Positions 1-10,493 of a stretch of 64,000 bases of DNA are shown here, piece by piece. Position 1 is the stretch's first letter. Every line of letters starts with the position of its first letter. The notes beneath the pieces were generated by a model. It had not been told where the DNA came from and ran no database searches. It was given only the letters and a program-made list of their open reading frames with translations. The position numbers and the translations under genes were made by a program. Origin of the DNA: Jaminaea rosea (Eukaryota > Basidiomycota > Exobasidiomycetes > Microstromatales); the NCBI RefSeq assembly GCF_003144245.1, contig NW_020289976.1:868001-932000 (forward strand), read 5' to 3'.

Positions 1-405
1 AGGTGGGGATCGTGTGAGGAGAATGGTAGCCCAGGCCTTGTCTCTTCTCTCTCTGCGGAGTCGATGAGCGACCGACGTCAGGGTGCCGCCGCCGCCGCCT
101 CCTCCTCCCTTCGCAGCCAAGCCTGACAGCCCGCGACGACTGGCCGACAAGAGATTTTTAGCAGCCGGCAAACACGCGGGCCAGCCCGCACCGAGGAGCA
201 GTCCCAAAAGACGGACTGGCTTGGCCCTTCGAAGCTCCACTCGGCCCTCTTGGTCATCATCAGGACTCACTTTGCGCCTTCGCTTCGGTGTAACGCATAA
301 CTCTTGTACTCACACTCCCTTTCGCAATGAGATGAATTCAAGGCTGCTCGCTCGACGATACCCTACTTGTCATTCCTCCTTTTCTCGTCCCTCTTTGTCG
401 CCATA
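1..405. other. Upstream region of the wax-synthase-like gene; no gene seen
   Basis: No convincing coding sequence. An open frame starting near base 83 is proline- and arginine-rich because of a GCC/CCT repeat stretch (about 83-110) and resembles no protein I know. CT-rich runs directly before base 406 look like a fungal promoter and 5' leader. Confidence 0.5.
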
Positions 406-1920
406 ATGAACGTCATCGGCCAGCTACTGGCGTCGCACTACGAGTACGCCCACCATGTCCTCCTCGACCCACCCGCCAGGCTCGCTCGTGGCTACCTCTT
501 TCATGCCTCAGGCGTAGCAACCCTGGCCACAACACTAGGCTGGTTACTTGTCTTCATCATCGGCTGTCATGTCACTCTGCCCAACTCAAGCCCAACTGTT
601 TCAATGCTGCGCCTCTTTGCCCTCCCCTGGATCGTCGCCGTCTCCGTCACCTGCGCGCTAGATCGAGAGAGGTTCAGCCTCGGTGGCGACTTCCGTGACG
701 TGGCTATCCCATCGGCTATCTGGCTCGTGTTGGCAGAAGCCATCAAGGTGTGCTTGGTGACCATTTGGGACGGCGACAAAGAGAGGGCTCCGAGGTGGAT
801 CGTACCGGAGAGTCAGGCGCACAAGTGGGAGGGCGCAGTCAAGATCGAGGACGACGAGCAGCAATCTCAGCAGGGTAATGGCAAGCTCCAGAAGCCTCAC
901 GCAACCGTTGCACGACGCTTCGATCTGCCTGCGACGTGGTACATCGTTCCTCATCCTCCCCTACTCTCCTTTCGCCGTCTCGTCTGGGCGCTCGACAACT
1001 TCGCTATGCGTCGACCAGGCACCTCTCTCCTCTTTCCCGGCGAGCAGCGAGCAATGGAATGGGCATACAAGCCCATGATTCGCTCAGCCGCCGTCTACGA
1101 GCGTGCCGCGGCAGCAGGCGACGCAAAGGAGGCTGCTCGGATCAGAGAGAGCGCCCCCATTTGGTTCGGCCAGCTCGAGTACGGCTGGCTCGGCGTCCTC
1201 ATACAAGCTGCCATGCTCTACGGCGCGACACGATTCATCTTCTACCTCGACTTGAAAGCCAGCAAGGGGCCGTATGACTTCTATTCTCTTCCCCTCGTCC
1301 ACCAATACGCTCTCACCTTCTCACTCGGCGCTCTCGTCGCATTCACCTTCTCGCCCCTCGAGTACATTCTCGGCCCGCTTCTCTATGCTCTGCGCTTCCC
1401 AGCTACGGCTCTCATCCCAGCATTTCAGCGACCTATGGTAGCGAGCGGGCCGACGGACTTCTGGAGCCGGCGATGGCATCAATTCTTGCGAAAGGACTTC
1501 ACGACGTTGGCCAAGCTCTTACCGGGAAGCAGAGAGAGCAAGACTTTGTTGGCGTTGTGGACGTTCAGCGTGAGCGCGATGGAACATAGCCTCGTATTTT
1601 CGCGCTTCAAGGCCACTCCACCGACGATGGGTCACGCCTTCTGGCTTCTCCTCAATCCGTCCCTCCAAGGCTTCTTCGTCTCGCAAGGTCTCCTCATCCT
1701 CCTAGAGCAGGCCCTGCTCGGCAGACCCAAGCCACGAGAGCGCCTCAGGATCCGCGTCGTCCGTCGCAGCCTTCTGTGGATCGGTCTGTTGACCACTGGC
1801 CGATGGGTCGCGGGCTTCCTCGTCTCGCTCGGCGTCCTGGATCCTACAGAGGTCGGTGCCATGTTTAAGGTTGCTTCGGTGTGGGACGACATCCAGCGGG
1901 AGCGCCGCATTGAGCTCTGA
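406..1920 (+). CDS. Wax synthase-like membrane-bound O-acyltransferase (MBOAT type)
   Basis: A single-exon gene for about 504 residues. It is a multi-pass membrane protein of the fungal wax-synthase-domain family, whose members move acyl or acetyl groups onto lipids, alcohols or terpenoids. The best signature is GPTDFWSRRWHQFLRKDF near residue 347, the family's conserved P-T-D-F-W-x-R-R-W-H block. It is followed by a helix carrying a Glu-His pair (MEH) where these enzymes usually place their active His. Helices flank both blocks, and a charged loop lies around residues 120-180. I took the first ATG in frame; the frame stays open 13 codons further upstream but without an ATG. The substrate cannot be told from sequence. 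Sterol or terpenoid acetyltransferase and true wax ester synthase are all possible. Confidence 0.8.
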   Translation: MNVIGQLLASHYEYAHHVLLDPPARLARGYLFHASGVATLATTLGWLLVFIIGCHVTLPNSSPTVSMLRLFALPWIVAVSVTCALDRERFSLGGDFRDVAIPSAIWLVLAEAIKVCLVTIWDGDKERAPRWIVPESQAHKWEGAVKIEDDEQQSQQGNGKLQKPHATVARRFDLPATWYIVPHPPLLSFRRLVWALDNFAMRRPGTSLLFPGEQRAMEWAYKPMIRSAAVYERAAAAGDAKEAARIRESAPIWFGQLEYGWLGVLIQAAMLYGATRFIFYLDLKASKGPYDFYSLPLVHQYALTFSLGALVAFTFSPLEYILGPLLYALRFPATALIPAFQRPMVASGPTDFWSRRWHQFLRKDFTTLAKLLPGSRESKTLLALWTFSVSAMEHSLVFSRFKATPPTMGHAFWLLLNPSLQGFFVSQGLLILLEQALLGRPKPRERLRIRVVRRSLLWIGLLTTGRWVAGFLVSLGVLDPTEVGAMFKVASVWDDIQRERRIEL

Positions 1921-2938
1921 GATCTGCGATCCACGACCCGCGCGTACCGTAGACTGCGCGTACCCCTCTCCTTTTCCTCTCGATATAGACTCATTCCCAA
2001 GCCCCCTTTTTCCTCCAAGTCTCGTGTAATCAACAAGCTCATCGATCAAAGCTTCTTTTCCGACTTGCCTGGTAAGTATGTCTGCTCAGGCTACGCGCCG
2101 CCTCGTGCCTCCCCCACACACGCTTCCATGTCGCACGTCGAGGTGATCCCAGTTCCGAGACGGACGACGGGGCGGCGTGGTCTTTGCTGCATTGCATCTG
2201 TGCCGCCGCTGTGTTTGGCTCGAGGGGGGGGACCAGCAGGGGACTAACGGGACTACTGGCTGATGCGCCTTGATGCCGACCGCATTCTCGGCCCACGGGC
2301 CAGGTCCCAAAGGCGCGGCAACGCAAGCAACACTTGGCGGCGGCAGCAGCGCATCTCGGCCCTTCAAGCCAGCCAGGTTAACTTCCGAGACGACGAGTAC
2401 AGCACGAGGACGACACACACGGCTCCTGCAACCTCGTCCGCCCCCGTCCGAGCATCACAACTTCTGAGCTTAGCCCAACACCGCGACGACAAACACACAA
2501 GAGGCCCTCGCAGCTTGTCTTGCTCGCTGTTTCTCTCCCTCCTTGTCCTACCTTCAACTGATCATCAAGTCTCAGCCTCCTCAACCATCACGCATCTAGC
2601 CCCGTGCGTACGTACCACCACACAATCACCACTTCAGCTTCGCGCCACGATTCAGGTGAACCCTCGGTTTGGGGTACAGTAGAAGCTTCCGGTCTCTCTT
2701 GTCCACACCGTCGCTCCATCTTCGTCAGGTGAGTCCAGTCCCTTGAAGCTAGCGTGCCTGAGCATCCAGAGGCGATCCATGCGACGATCAGTCCCGAGAT
2801 GAGCTTTGGCGTCTGCGCTCCGAGAGACTGCCCTTAGTGGTGGTATGAATTGCCGTCCTCCGCGCTCAGTCGGTCCGAGACAACATCCAACTGACTCCGT
2901 TGTCTACATCCCTCACCCTCCGCACCTTTGTCTCTGCC
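1921..2938. promoter_or_regulatory. Long intergenic and 5' leader region before the GDP-mannose enzyme
   Basis: About 1 kb without a supported gene. It holds good splice-donor words (GGTAAGTATG near 2070, CAGGTGAGTCC near 2727) and CT-rich tracts, so a 5' leader intron for the downstream gene is plausible. No coding signal spans it. Confidence 0.4.
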
Positions 2939-4808
2939 ATGTCTCACGATGCTGCTACCGCCCCTCGTCGCCTTTCAGCACAGCTCGCACTCGACGACGT
3001 CAATACGACTGCCGCCTCCTCAGAATCCCCACTCCTGGTCCCTCCCGTCGTACCCTCTCAACCGCTGCCGGTAGTTCCCGTCACAACACCGGCGTCGTCA
3101 TCTTCTTCGTCGCCCGGAATCAACTTCTCTTTGGCTCAAAGGCGGCATCATCCAACCAAACCCTCCCTTAAAATTACCACCAACTCGTTGGCCTTCCCAG
3201 AAATGTCAGGCTCACCACGTACACCACTCGCTATGCCACCCTCAAATGGCAATGTCGGAGGTCTTGGCCTCGACACGAATGTGAAGCCATCGACGTCGCA
3301 TCCGGCTACACAAGATGCACCACCAGCAGCAGCAACAGCAGCAGCAGCAGGAGGACTCAATGACCAGTCGATGATGATGCAGGTGCTCAGCGGGATTCAG
3401 GACATGCAAAAAGAGGTGAGCGCGCAGGCGAAAACAACGTCGAGTATATGCTCACCCTTCGCTGCTCCTCCCTATGCACACGCAGCTGACCCGCCTGAAC
3501 CGACGTCTGGATGCCATGGAAGCGCCAGACATGTCAGGCTCCTACTCGCCCCTCTCACGCCCTTTGCCCATCTCGCGCTTCAACTCGTACACAAATGGTA
3601 CTCCGCGCCTAGGCTCGCCAGACAAGGGGAGCCGCGCTCTACCTCCTCACATTACCCAACTGGGCACTGCAGAGTCGCAACCAGCCCCCATCTTGGCAAA
3701 GCAGCCAGACCTCGGCCTCTGGTGCGTCGTCCCCGCCGGAGGAGCAGGCACCAGGCTCTGGCCCTTGAGCAGGGAGAACTACCCAAAGTTCCTCCTCGAC
3801 CTCACTGGCTCAGGCCGTACCCTCCTCCAGAGCACCTGGGATCGTCTCCTGCCCCTCGCCGGCGCCAAGCAACTCATGGTAGTCACAGGCTCAGCACACA
3901 CAGACCCCGTGATGGGCCAATTGCCCGAGCTCGAAGAGTCAAACGTCTTCGCAGAGCCATCGCCCAAGGAAAGTATGGCAGCCATTGGTCTCGCCGCCGC
4001 AGTCCTCCAACGTCGTGACCCAGAGGCTGTCCTGGGCTCCTTTGCCGCTGATCACATCATCTCAGGTCGCGACGCCTTTGAGTCTGCCGTAACCGAGGCA
4101 GTTGCAGTAGCTAAAGCCGGCTTCCTCGTCACCATCGGAATTGCCCCCTCACACCCTTCTACGGGCTTCGGATACATCAAACTCGGAGAGAACCTTCGCG
4201 TCTCGTCCGCCCCAAACGCTCGCAAGGTCATTGATTTCAAGGAAAAGCCTGACGCGCGGACTGCCTCGGCGTACCTGGCCACAGGTGACTACAGGTGGAA
4301 CGGAGGCATGTTCGTCGTCAAGGCTGCTGTGTTGATGAGCCTGCTCAAGAAGAGCATGCCCTCCCTTCACGAAGGACTGGACAGGATCGCTGCAGCATGG
4401 GACACGGCCGATCGACAGAGCGTGCTGCACGAGGTCTGGCCCACGCTGGACAAGATCGCCATCGATCATGCTGTTGCCGAGCCTGCGGCTAGAGCCGGAC
4501 AGGTAGCTGTCATTCCCGCCACATTTGGTTGGGACGACGTGGGAGACTTCTCGTCGCTGGCTGACCTGCTGCCAGCAGAGAAGGGCGAGGCTCGCGTCTT
4601 GGGAGAGTCGAAGCTGGTCATCACCGAGGGCCAGGCCGGTGGGCTCGTCGTGCCGGCTGGCGGCAGACCCATCGCCTGCTTGGGCGTAGATGATGTGGTT
4701 GTCGTGGATACGCAGGAGGTGCTACTCGTCACGACGAGGGCGAGGGCGCAGGAGGTAAAGAAGATGGTGGCCAAGATCAAGGCGAGGAATATGGGCTATC
4801 TGACATAA
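2939..4808 (+). CDS. Bacterial-type mannose-1-phosphate guanylyltransferase with a fungal N-terminal extension
   Basis: Two exons, 2939-3415 and 3486-4808, encode about 599 residues. Residues 1-145 are Ser/Pro/Ala-rich and probably disordered. Residues 146-171 form a short predicted coiled coil that crosses the exon junction. From about residue 238 to the end lies a ManC-type nucleotidyltransferase, which makes GDP-mannose from mannose-1-phosphate and GTP. Visible motifs are the loop GGAGTRLWPLSRENYPKFL, then FKEKPD, RWNGGMFV and FGWDDVGDF. The left-handed beta-helix tail of the usual fungal enzyme (Psa1/Mpg1) is absent, and so is the isomerase half of long bacterial ManC. Phrases such as FLLDLTGSGRTLLQ and EPSPKESMAAIGLAAAVL recall actinobacterial ManC. 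I infer an old gene transfer that later gained an intron and a fungal leader. Its use could be wall or extracellular glycan supply. Confidence 0.85.
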
Positions 4809-5155
4809 ATGGCGTCGTTTGAGCCTCATTCTTCCTGCCCGCCCGCCCGTCTCGACGTCACCTGATGTGGTTGCTCCCCACCTACCCTACATGAGTCGAT
4901 TCGTCCCGTCTCGTCTTGTCTCGTCGTCGCCCTCTACCTGCAAATGGACAATGTCAAACGTACTGCTGCACACATAGCGTCCGAGATCAGGCTAGCATTG
5001 GCTGATCAAGACTGTTGATGTCTAATACCGCGTGAGACGAAGCCTATTGATACATGATCGAGGAGCAAAGGAAATGTTCGTAGATGTGCGAGAAAGTGCG
5101 CGAGGAATGTCCGTGGAGAGAGGGGAGAGAAGAAGTGGACTGCTGAGAGCCGTGC
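4809..5155. other. Convergent 3' intergenic region
   Basis: This 347-base gap lies between two gene ends that face each other. It is richer in T/C tracts and holds no coding signal, so it should contain both polyadenylation regions. Confidence 0.4.
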
Positions 5156-8100
5156 TCACCCAGCCACCAGGCGGATGAGGGTGTAGATTGTCGAGCCAAT
5201 AAGCCTGATGCAGGACATCATGGCTACGAAGACGAGCACGAGCACCATGTAGACCTTGCTTCTTGTGGTGCCCGACCCAGCATCGAAAGTTGAACTCGTG
5301 TCTGTCCCTAGAATGATTGCCGCCAAGCAACCATTGCTCAAGATCCAGAGGAGGAGCACATTCGTCCTCACACCCGCATAGTAGTCTTTGCGTGCCAGCT
5401 CCTTCTCCGCGGAGGGCGCCTCGCCTTTGATGATCATCGGACGCGTGCGCAGATTGTGAAGCGCCTCGTCGTACCCCTGATCAATGTCCACTTGACTCGT
5501 AGGCAGCGTAATCTCCACCGTACCCTGCCCGGTAGATGTGACGGTGCCCAAATCGTTCTCGACCGAGTCGGCGCCCTTTGTTCCCCACGAAAAGTCGTGG
5601 ATATTGGCCATGGCGTACACTTGAAGGATGTTGATAAACGTCGGAGAGAGGAGGAGGTACTGGATGAAGGAGGTTGCGAGATGCAGAGGGTCCAATGCGA
5701 TGATGGAGGAAATGAGGTAGACGCCGTAGGTCGCCAGGAGGGAGACAATCATCTGGGCGTAGATTGCGTCGTGAACGTTGTGGACTGCTCGGACGAGGCA
5801 GAAGATGGCACCCTGCGAGCAATGAAAAGAAGAGGGCGAAGCTGTGGTCAGTAAGCGCGTCGATGCTTCTCGTACGCCTTCGCCGTTGCTCACAATCATC
5901 ATGTACAGGGTCAGCACAGCAAAGATGAGCGTAGCAGCCATGTACTTCCACCTGCTTCCTTGTGGCCTGTTACCGAGCGAGAAGACGAAGCAAGCAGCCA
6001 GCGTGCCTAGGTAGAGGTACTGCGCCACAGTATTGATGAAGACGATGCCCTTGAGGTGGAACGTGGGGCTCTCGAGTGAGGTGGTGAGGATGCGGAAGAA
6101 GATGTAGAAGTTGGCCACGCCGAACCAGGCAAAGCAGACGTTGATGAATGAGTAAAAGGACTCAATCATCAGCATCACCTTGCGCCAGAAGCCATGATCC
6201 GACTCAAGGAATTGGCGAGTATGTACCAAAGCGTACAAAGCCGCGAACAAGCTTCCGTTGAGCCAGCGACGTCGCTGTGAGATGAACTCTGGAAGCTGGT
6301 CGGGCACGTCGGTAACACCTCGTGCTTGCTTGATGTACTTGAGAACCCATCGCTCTCCTCGCTTGGCTGCCAGCTCAAAGCAGAGAATGCGGTCTTCTGC
6401 CAGGTACATGTTGGACGAGAAGACGTCGGCGTCTGCGCCAAGCAACGCCTCACCCTTGAAGTAAGATGCAAGCGGGCCTCGCCCATACTCGTCGTTCTGC
6501 AGCGCCAGATACCTGTACGCAGAGAAGGCCCCAGGTAGCACTGAGATGTACCCGAAGATCGACTCTGTAGGCTTGTCGAGGATGTTGCTCATCTTGTACT
6601 CGAAGTTTTGCGCTGCAACGAGCGGGTTGAGCAACGCCTTGCCTACGCCCCAGCGGCCTTTAGTGTCGGCGCAGATCTCACCACAGGCACCAGCGACGTT
6701 GGAGTGTAGGTCGAAGGATTTCCAGAGGTAGTAAATCGACTTTGCCTCCGGGCGAGTACCGGCGTCGAGGAGCACGCAGACGTTCGGCTGCAGGACAGGG
6801 CCAAAGGCATTGAAGAACCACCTGCGCAGAGAGGGCTGGGTCAGCATATGCTCTGTTCCATCTGCGCCCCATGGCCGCGACTCACTTGTGCGAGTTAATC
6901 TTCTTGGCATTGCGTTCCTTGATGCAGAGCAGCACCTGGATGGGCACCAAGCCACGCTCGGCTCCCTTGAACTGCAGATTGCTGTCGATGCTGAGTTGCG
7001 TCGTGTACTCGTACAAGTGAGCTTCAACGCGCTTGCCGTTGACGACGTTCTTAGCCACTCCTTCCTGGTAGACGCCCAAGGCAGCCAGACAGTCGAGAAC
7101 ACGAGGATGCATCTTCTTACGACCGTCGGCGATGATGCAGACGACGACCTGCGGCGGGAAGCGATGTCAGCAATTGATGTCCGTGGGCACGTCTGCACGA
7201 GTGAGGCCTCACCTTCTTCCAGCCGTCGACTCCCCAGGTGCGAGACTTGGTCCTCGAGCACAAGTGCGCAATATTCTTGAAGACGCCGTGTAGCGTGCGA
7301 GTGAGAAGCACTTCGTCCTCATTGTAGAGCGTGACGGCAATGAAGAGCTCCGTGTGACGATCAAGTAGCTGAGGTCGCAACGAATAGTTCGACGAGGGGA
7401 AATCGTCCGGCTCGCAAGTGACGGCGGTGTAGCGCATCGACTCGAACTCCTCTTCTCCGCGTCGACTCAGGAAGCCCTTGAGCTTGCTCGGTACGGGGCA
7501 ATCGAGGACGAGGTTTCCTTGAGTGAGGACGACCTTCTTCTTGGTCTTGTGCCGCCTCAGGAGCTGCTGAGGAGCAGGACCAAAGTGCTGTGTGTCCAAG
7601 GCTGCATGCTGGCCAAAGCCGCCCTCTTCATCCCCTTCCCAATCGTCGCGTTCATCGAAGTCGCCGTCGTCGGAGTAGTACCCACCCTTCTCATCGTAGT
7701 AGTCCCCACCGTGGCCCTCGTCGACTGCGGCGTATGCTCTTGTTCCGTATTGGTTCGGCGCCGGTGTGAAATTGACTTCGGTCTTGTCCTCATAGCTCGA
7801 CCGTGGAGAGCCCTCGTCGCGAGGTACACCATCATAGCCGCCCACATCACCATTGTAGTGGTAGCCGCCCTCCTCAGTCTCGGCAGGCGGCTGGTCGTAG
7901 GGGCTCGACAGGAGGGTAGGTAGATGCGCCGTAGGAGCTGCCGAGTAAGGGGCAGGCATCGGGGCATTGCTGTGGTCGAGAGCGGCGGCTGCCTCGTTGT
8001 AGAAGCTTTGGCTCAGCTGAGCGGCGTGGCCGTGGGCTGGCGCATCGAGGCCACCATCGTCGTAATAACCGTCTGCGGGGTAGTCGGGATAAGCGTCGTC

Positions 8101-8208
8101 GTAATGCTGGTCCTGAGAGTACGCTGGCGTTTGACTAGCCAGCAGAGAAGAGTCGGCCTCGTCATGTGTCTGACCCGGTCGAGGTACTGCCTTGCGTTGA
8201 ATGGGCAT
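5156..8208 (-). CDS. Chitin synthase, division 1 (class I-III)
   Basis: Four exons in gene order, 8208-7213, 7148-6886, 6821-5894 and 5812-5156, give about 947 residues. The protein polymerises UDP-GlcNAc into chitin at the plasma membrane. Residues 1-220 are a Tyr/Asp/Gly-rich cytoplasmic tail. The chitin synthase N-terminal motif begins near 235 ([20 protein letters not shown]). The catalytic core follows, with [11 protein letters not shown] near 434, [11 protein letters not shown] at 560-570 (the ED of the EDR motif) and QRRRWLNG at 602-609. About seven membrane helices follow. Every junction preserves the family's sequence; for example [11 protein letters not shown] and [12 protein letters not shown] are restored by splicing. 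The third intron is 81 bases, a multiple of three, and contains no stop. The stop codon lies inside a donor-like word (G|GTGAGC). Class assignment within division 1 is uncertain. Confidence 0.95.
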
Positions 8209-8625
8209 GACGATGATGACAGTGAATGAGGTGAGACGTGAAGCTGAGTTCAAGGGGAAGTGTGCCTTCAAATATGCGAAGCTGCGAGGAGACGTCTGCC
8301 TTGTCCTCGAGCGACACAAGAGAGTGGATGAAAGTGGGTGAGTGACTGAGTGACTGAAAACGGACCTTGGTCGCCGATCCTTGATGAGTGAGACAAAACG
8401 ATTGAAGCCAGATGGGAGAGCGAGGGACAAAAGCAAATACAAAGCGCCTCGACCTCGGTCATTTAGGGGCGACAGACGAACATCCACCCCCTGTCCGGCG
8501 CGGAGTTTCAACGCGAAGCCGCCGGTTAGGCTCGCGACTCGTGTTGATTTCGGCACAACCACGTGGCAACGCAACCTGCCGTGTACCGTAGAGCGATCAT
8601 CGCGGGCGATGGTGCTGCCAGAGAC
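8209..8625. promoter_or_regulatory. Chitin synthase promoter and TGS1 3' region
   Basis: No gene seen. Two perfect copies of an 8-base unit (TGAGTGAC) lie at 8339-8354, about 130 bases before the chitin synthase start. The rest is G/C-rich leader and the downstream region of the neighbouring gene. Confidence 0.4.
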
Positions 8626-9744
8626 TTAGGCGTAGCCCGTCTCTCGATCATCATCCCAATCTGTAGCCAATGAACCAAAATAGACGCTCAATGCCTTGAA
8701 TGACGAGCCCAGAAACTGCTCTTCGATGCTTAGGATGGGCCTTTCGTTCTCGCCCTCGCTGTCGGTGTCTTGGTCACTGTGTCTCAGCGGCAGGCGAGAC
8801 AGCTCATCAAGGTCACAGCTTCGTGGTAGGAACATGACGACCTCTGGCGTTATCTTGGAGGCCATGGCGTAAAGGTCTTGGCCGGAGAGGGGCGAGAGGG
8901 CCGAGAGTGGGTAGTGAGTGTAGCGTGACTTGGTATGTGCATCGGCGCTCTGCTTGCGTTTCTCTTGGAGCATTGCCGGCGAAGCAAAAGAAATTGGCAG
9001 ACCTGTGGCGCTGGCATCGAAGGACTCGTCGAGGAGCGAGGCAGCTAGCGGCGGTGCGGGGGGTTCAGAGTCTGCTTGCCCCTTCTGGTAGTCTGTCCCT
9101 CCCCAGGGAGGCGAAAGAAAGACAACGTCGATGTCCACCAGCTCGGTACCCTTCCACTTGCCCGAGATCTTCGAGCTCGAAGCCACTCCCTCGCGACCCT
9201 CTGTCCAATCCCTACAAAACTCCACTGCGTCCCCCACGAGAAAGGTGATCCTGTCCTGTACACCATAGATGGCTGCGTTGTGTCTTGCCATCTCGATCTT
9301 GATTGGGTCGACGTCGATAGCGATGACCTTGTTGCACGTCATTGCAAATTGGATGGCATTGCCCCCTGCGCCGCAGAAGAGGTCAAGGACGACGTTGCAG
9401 CGACAACGCTCGGCGATGCGGGCTGCGATTGCTTCGGGGGTGACGGAGAACCACGACTCGCGGTCGAGGAGGATACCCTCGTCGTATCGCGAGAAAAGAC
9501 GATGCCGAGAGTACCAGTCTGGGAGCGTAAGGCATAGTTCTGAAAAGTGAGCTTCGAGAGCGGGCCATCCTGTGCGGCTGGGTAAGACGCAAATCTTACA
9601 TTTGACCATGTCCTTTGGCATCTGGCTCATCTTGGTGATTGCCTTGGATCGCCATTCAGATCCTGGCAATGCTTCTTCTTGTGCTTCAGCCTGAGCTGCT
9701 GCACCTTCGTCGGAAGTGCGCCTCTTGCGCTTTGTCCTAGCCAT
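8626..9744 (-). CDS. TGS1: Trimethylguanosine synthase (snRNA/snoRNA cap hypermethylase)
   Basis: Two exons, 9744-9600 and 9518-8626, give about 345 residues. TGS1 uses SAM to convert the m7G cap of snRNA and snoRNA to the 2,2,7-trimethyl cap, in the nucleus or nucleolus. The family signature RLFSRYDEGILLDRESWFSV is clear. The SAM-binding motif VLDLFCGAGGN is at 92-102 and the catalytic SPPWGG at 183-188. The 81-base intron is easy to miss because it is in frame and stop-free. Removing it joins PKDMVK to YWYSRHRLFSRYDEG, exactly where homologues read PK-x-x-x-KYW-x-x-R-x-RLFS. If retained, it would insert 27 residues carrying a Cys-x2-Cys...His...Cys pattern. The N-terminus is short, as in yeast Tgs1. 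Confidence 0.93.
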   Translation of the reverse strand: MARTKRKRRTSDEGAAAQAEAQEEALPGSEWRSKAITKMSQMPKDMVKCKICVLPSRTGWPALEAHFSELCLTLPDWYSRHRLFSRYDEGILLDRESWFSVTPEAIAARIAERCRCNVVLDLFCGAGGNAIQFAMTCNKVIAIDVDPIKIEMARHNAAIYGVQDRITFLVGDAVEFCRDWTEGREGVASSSKISGKWKGTELVDIDVVFLSPPWGGTDYQKGQADSEPPAPPLAASLLDESFDASATGLPISFASPAMLQEKRKQSADAHTKSRYTHYPLSALSPLSGQDLYAMASKITPEVVMFLPRSCDLDELSRLPLRHSDQDTDSEGENERPILSIEEQFLGSSFKALSVYFGSLATDWDDDRETGYA

Positions 9745-10493
9745 CAGCGCGATGGGCGTCGCGATGGCATCGAATGCGACAATGTCAAAATGCAGCGCAT
9801 CTCGAAGGCGGAAGTGGGAGCCGGCCCGGAAGGAGCAGCTGCTCCACTTTGGGCGGCCCCAGCGAGAGCAGAGGTCCAGGCGTAAGCTAGGCCAATTGCA
9901 CGAGGAGGAGCATGACAGAGAGAGAGATCATTGTATTCCCGTCCGGACCGCACCTGGGCTCATGCGGGAAGAGCACGACAGAGAGGAATCCAGTGGTAAC
10001 ACAGTGATTGGACCCTTTGCTGCTCCTAGCCGAGAATGCTTCGAGAATGGAGGTGCTCAGCCACAAGTCAGCAGCACGGCAGCGGTACGACCATTCCCCT
10101 TTGCGAGATAGACGATGATAATGATCATGATGATGCCAATGAGTGAGAGAGTGCATGCGCATGCTTTGCGCTGGCATTGTCAGTGGCGTGGGCATCGAGC
10201 TGCTCGTTGCACGATGTTAAAGGACAAGGTGGTTGCGGGTGGTCCAGAGAGCGTAGCGTGGTTCCTTCCGCCCCTCGAAGGTCGAGGACGAGGTCGGAGC
10301 GGTTGAGGGTCGTGGTGCGTGGGTGCGTGGCTGACGCGGGCCGCACGCTGAGCTGAGCTTTCAGGCTAATCAAGTGCAACACTGCGAGCGGCCTCAGCGT
10401 GCGTCCGTACCAAGCCCTTGTCCTCCTTGTTGTCATCATCACCACCAAATCAATTCCTCTCGCACACACACAACCACGCATATACGCACTCAC
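9745..10493. promoter_or_regulatory. Divergent promoter region of TGS1 and the bZIP gene
   Basis: About 750 bases between two divergent starts. No supported gene. Short open frames on both strands have biased composition and no family likeness. CA-rich repeats (cacacaca...) stand just before the bZIP start. Confidence 0.4.

Noticed and set aside
83-406. 107-codon plus-strand frame before the wax-synthase-like gene
   Set aside because: Its proline run is a reading of a GCC/CCT repeat and the rest has no family likeness. It overlaps the leader of a well-supported gene.
9519-9599. Cys-x2-Cys...His...Cys pattern in TGS1 as a real zinc finger
   Set aside because: It lies exactly in a stop-free intron with good GT and AG sites, and splicing restores the conserved KYW...RLFS sequence. 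Kept only as a retention hypothesis.
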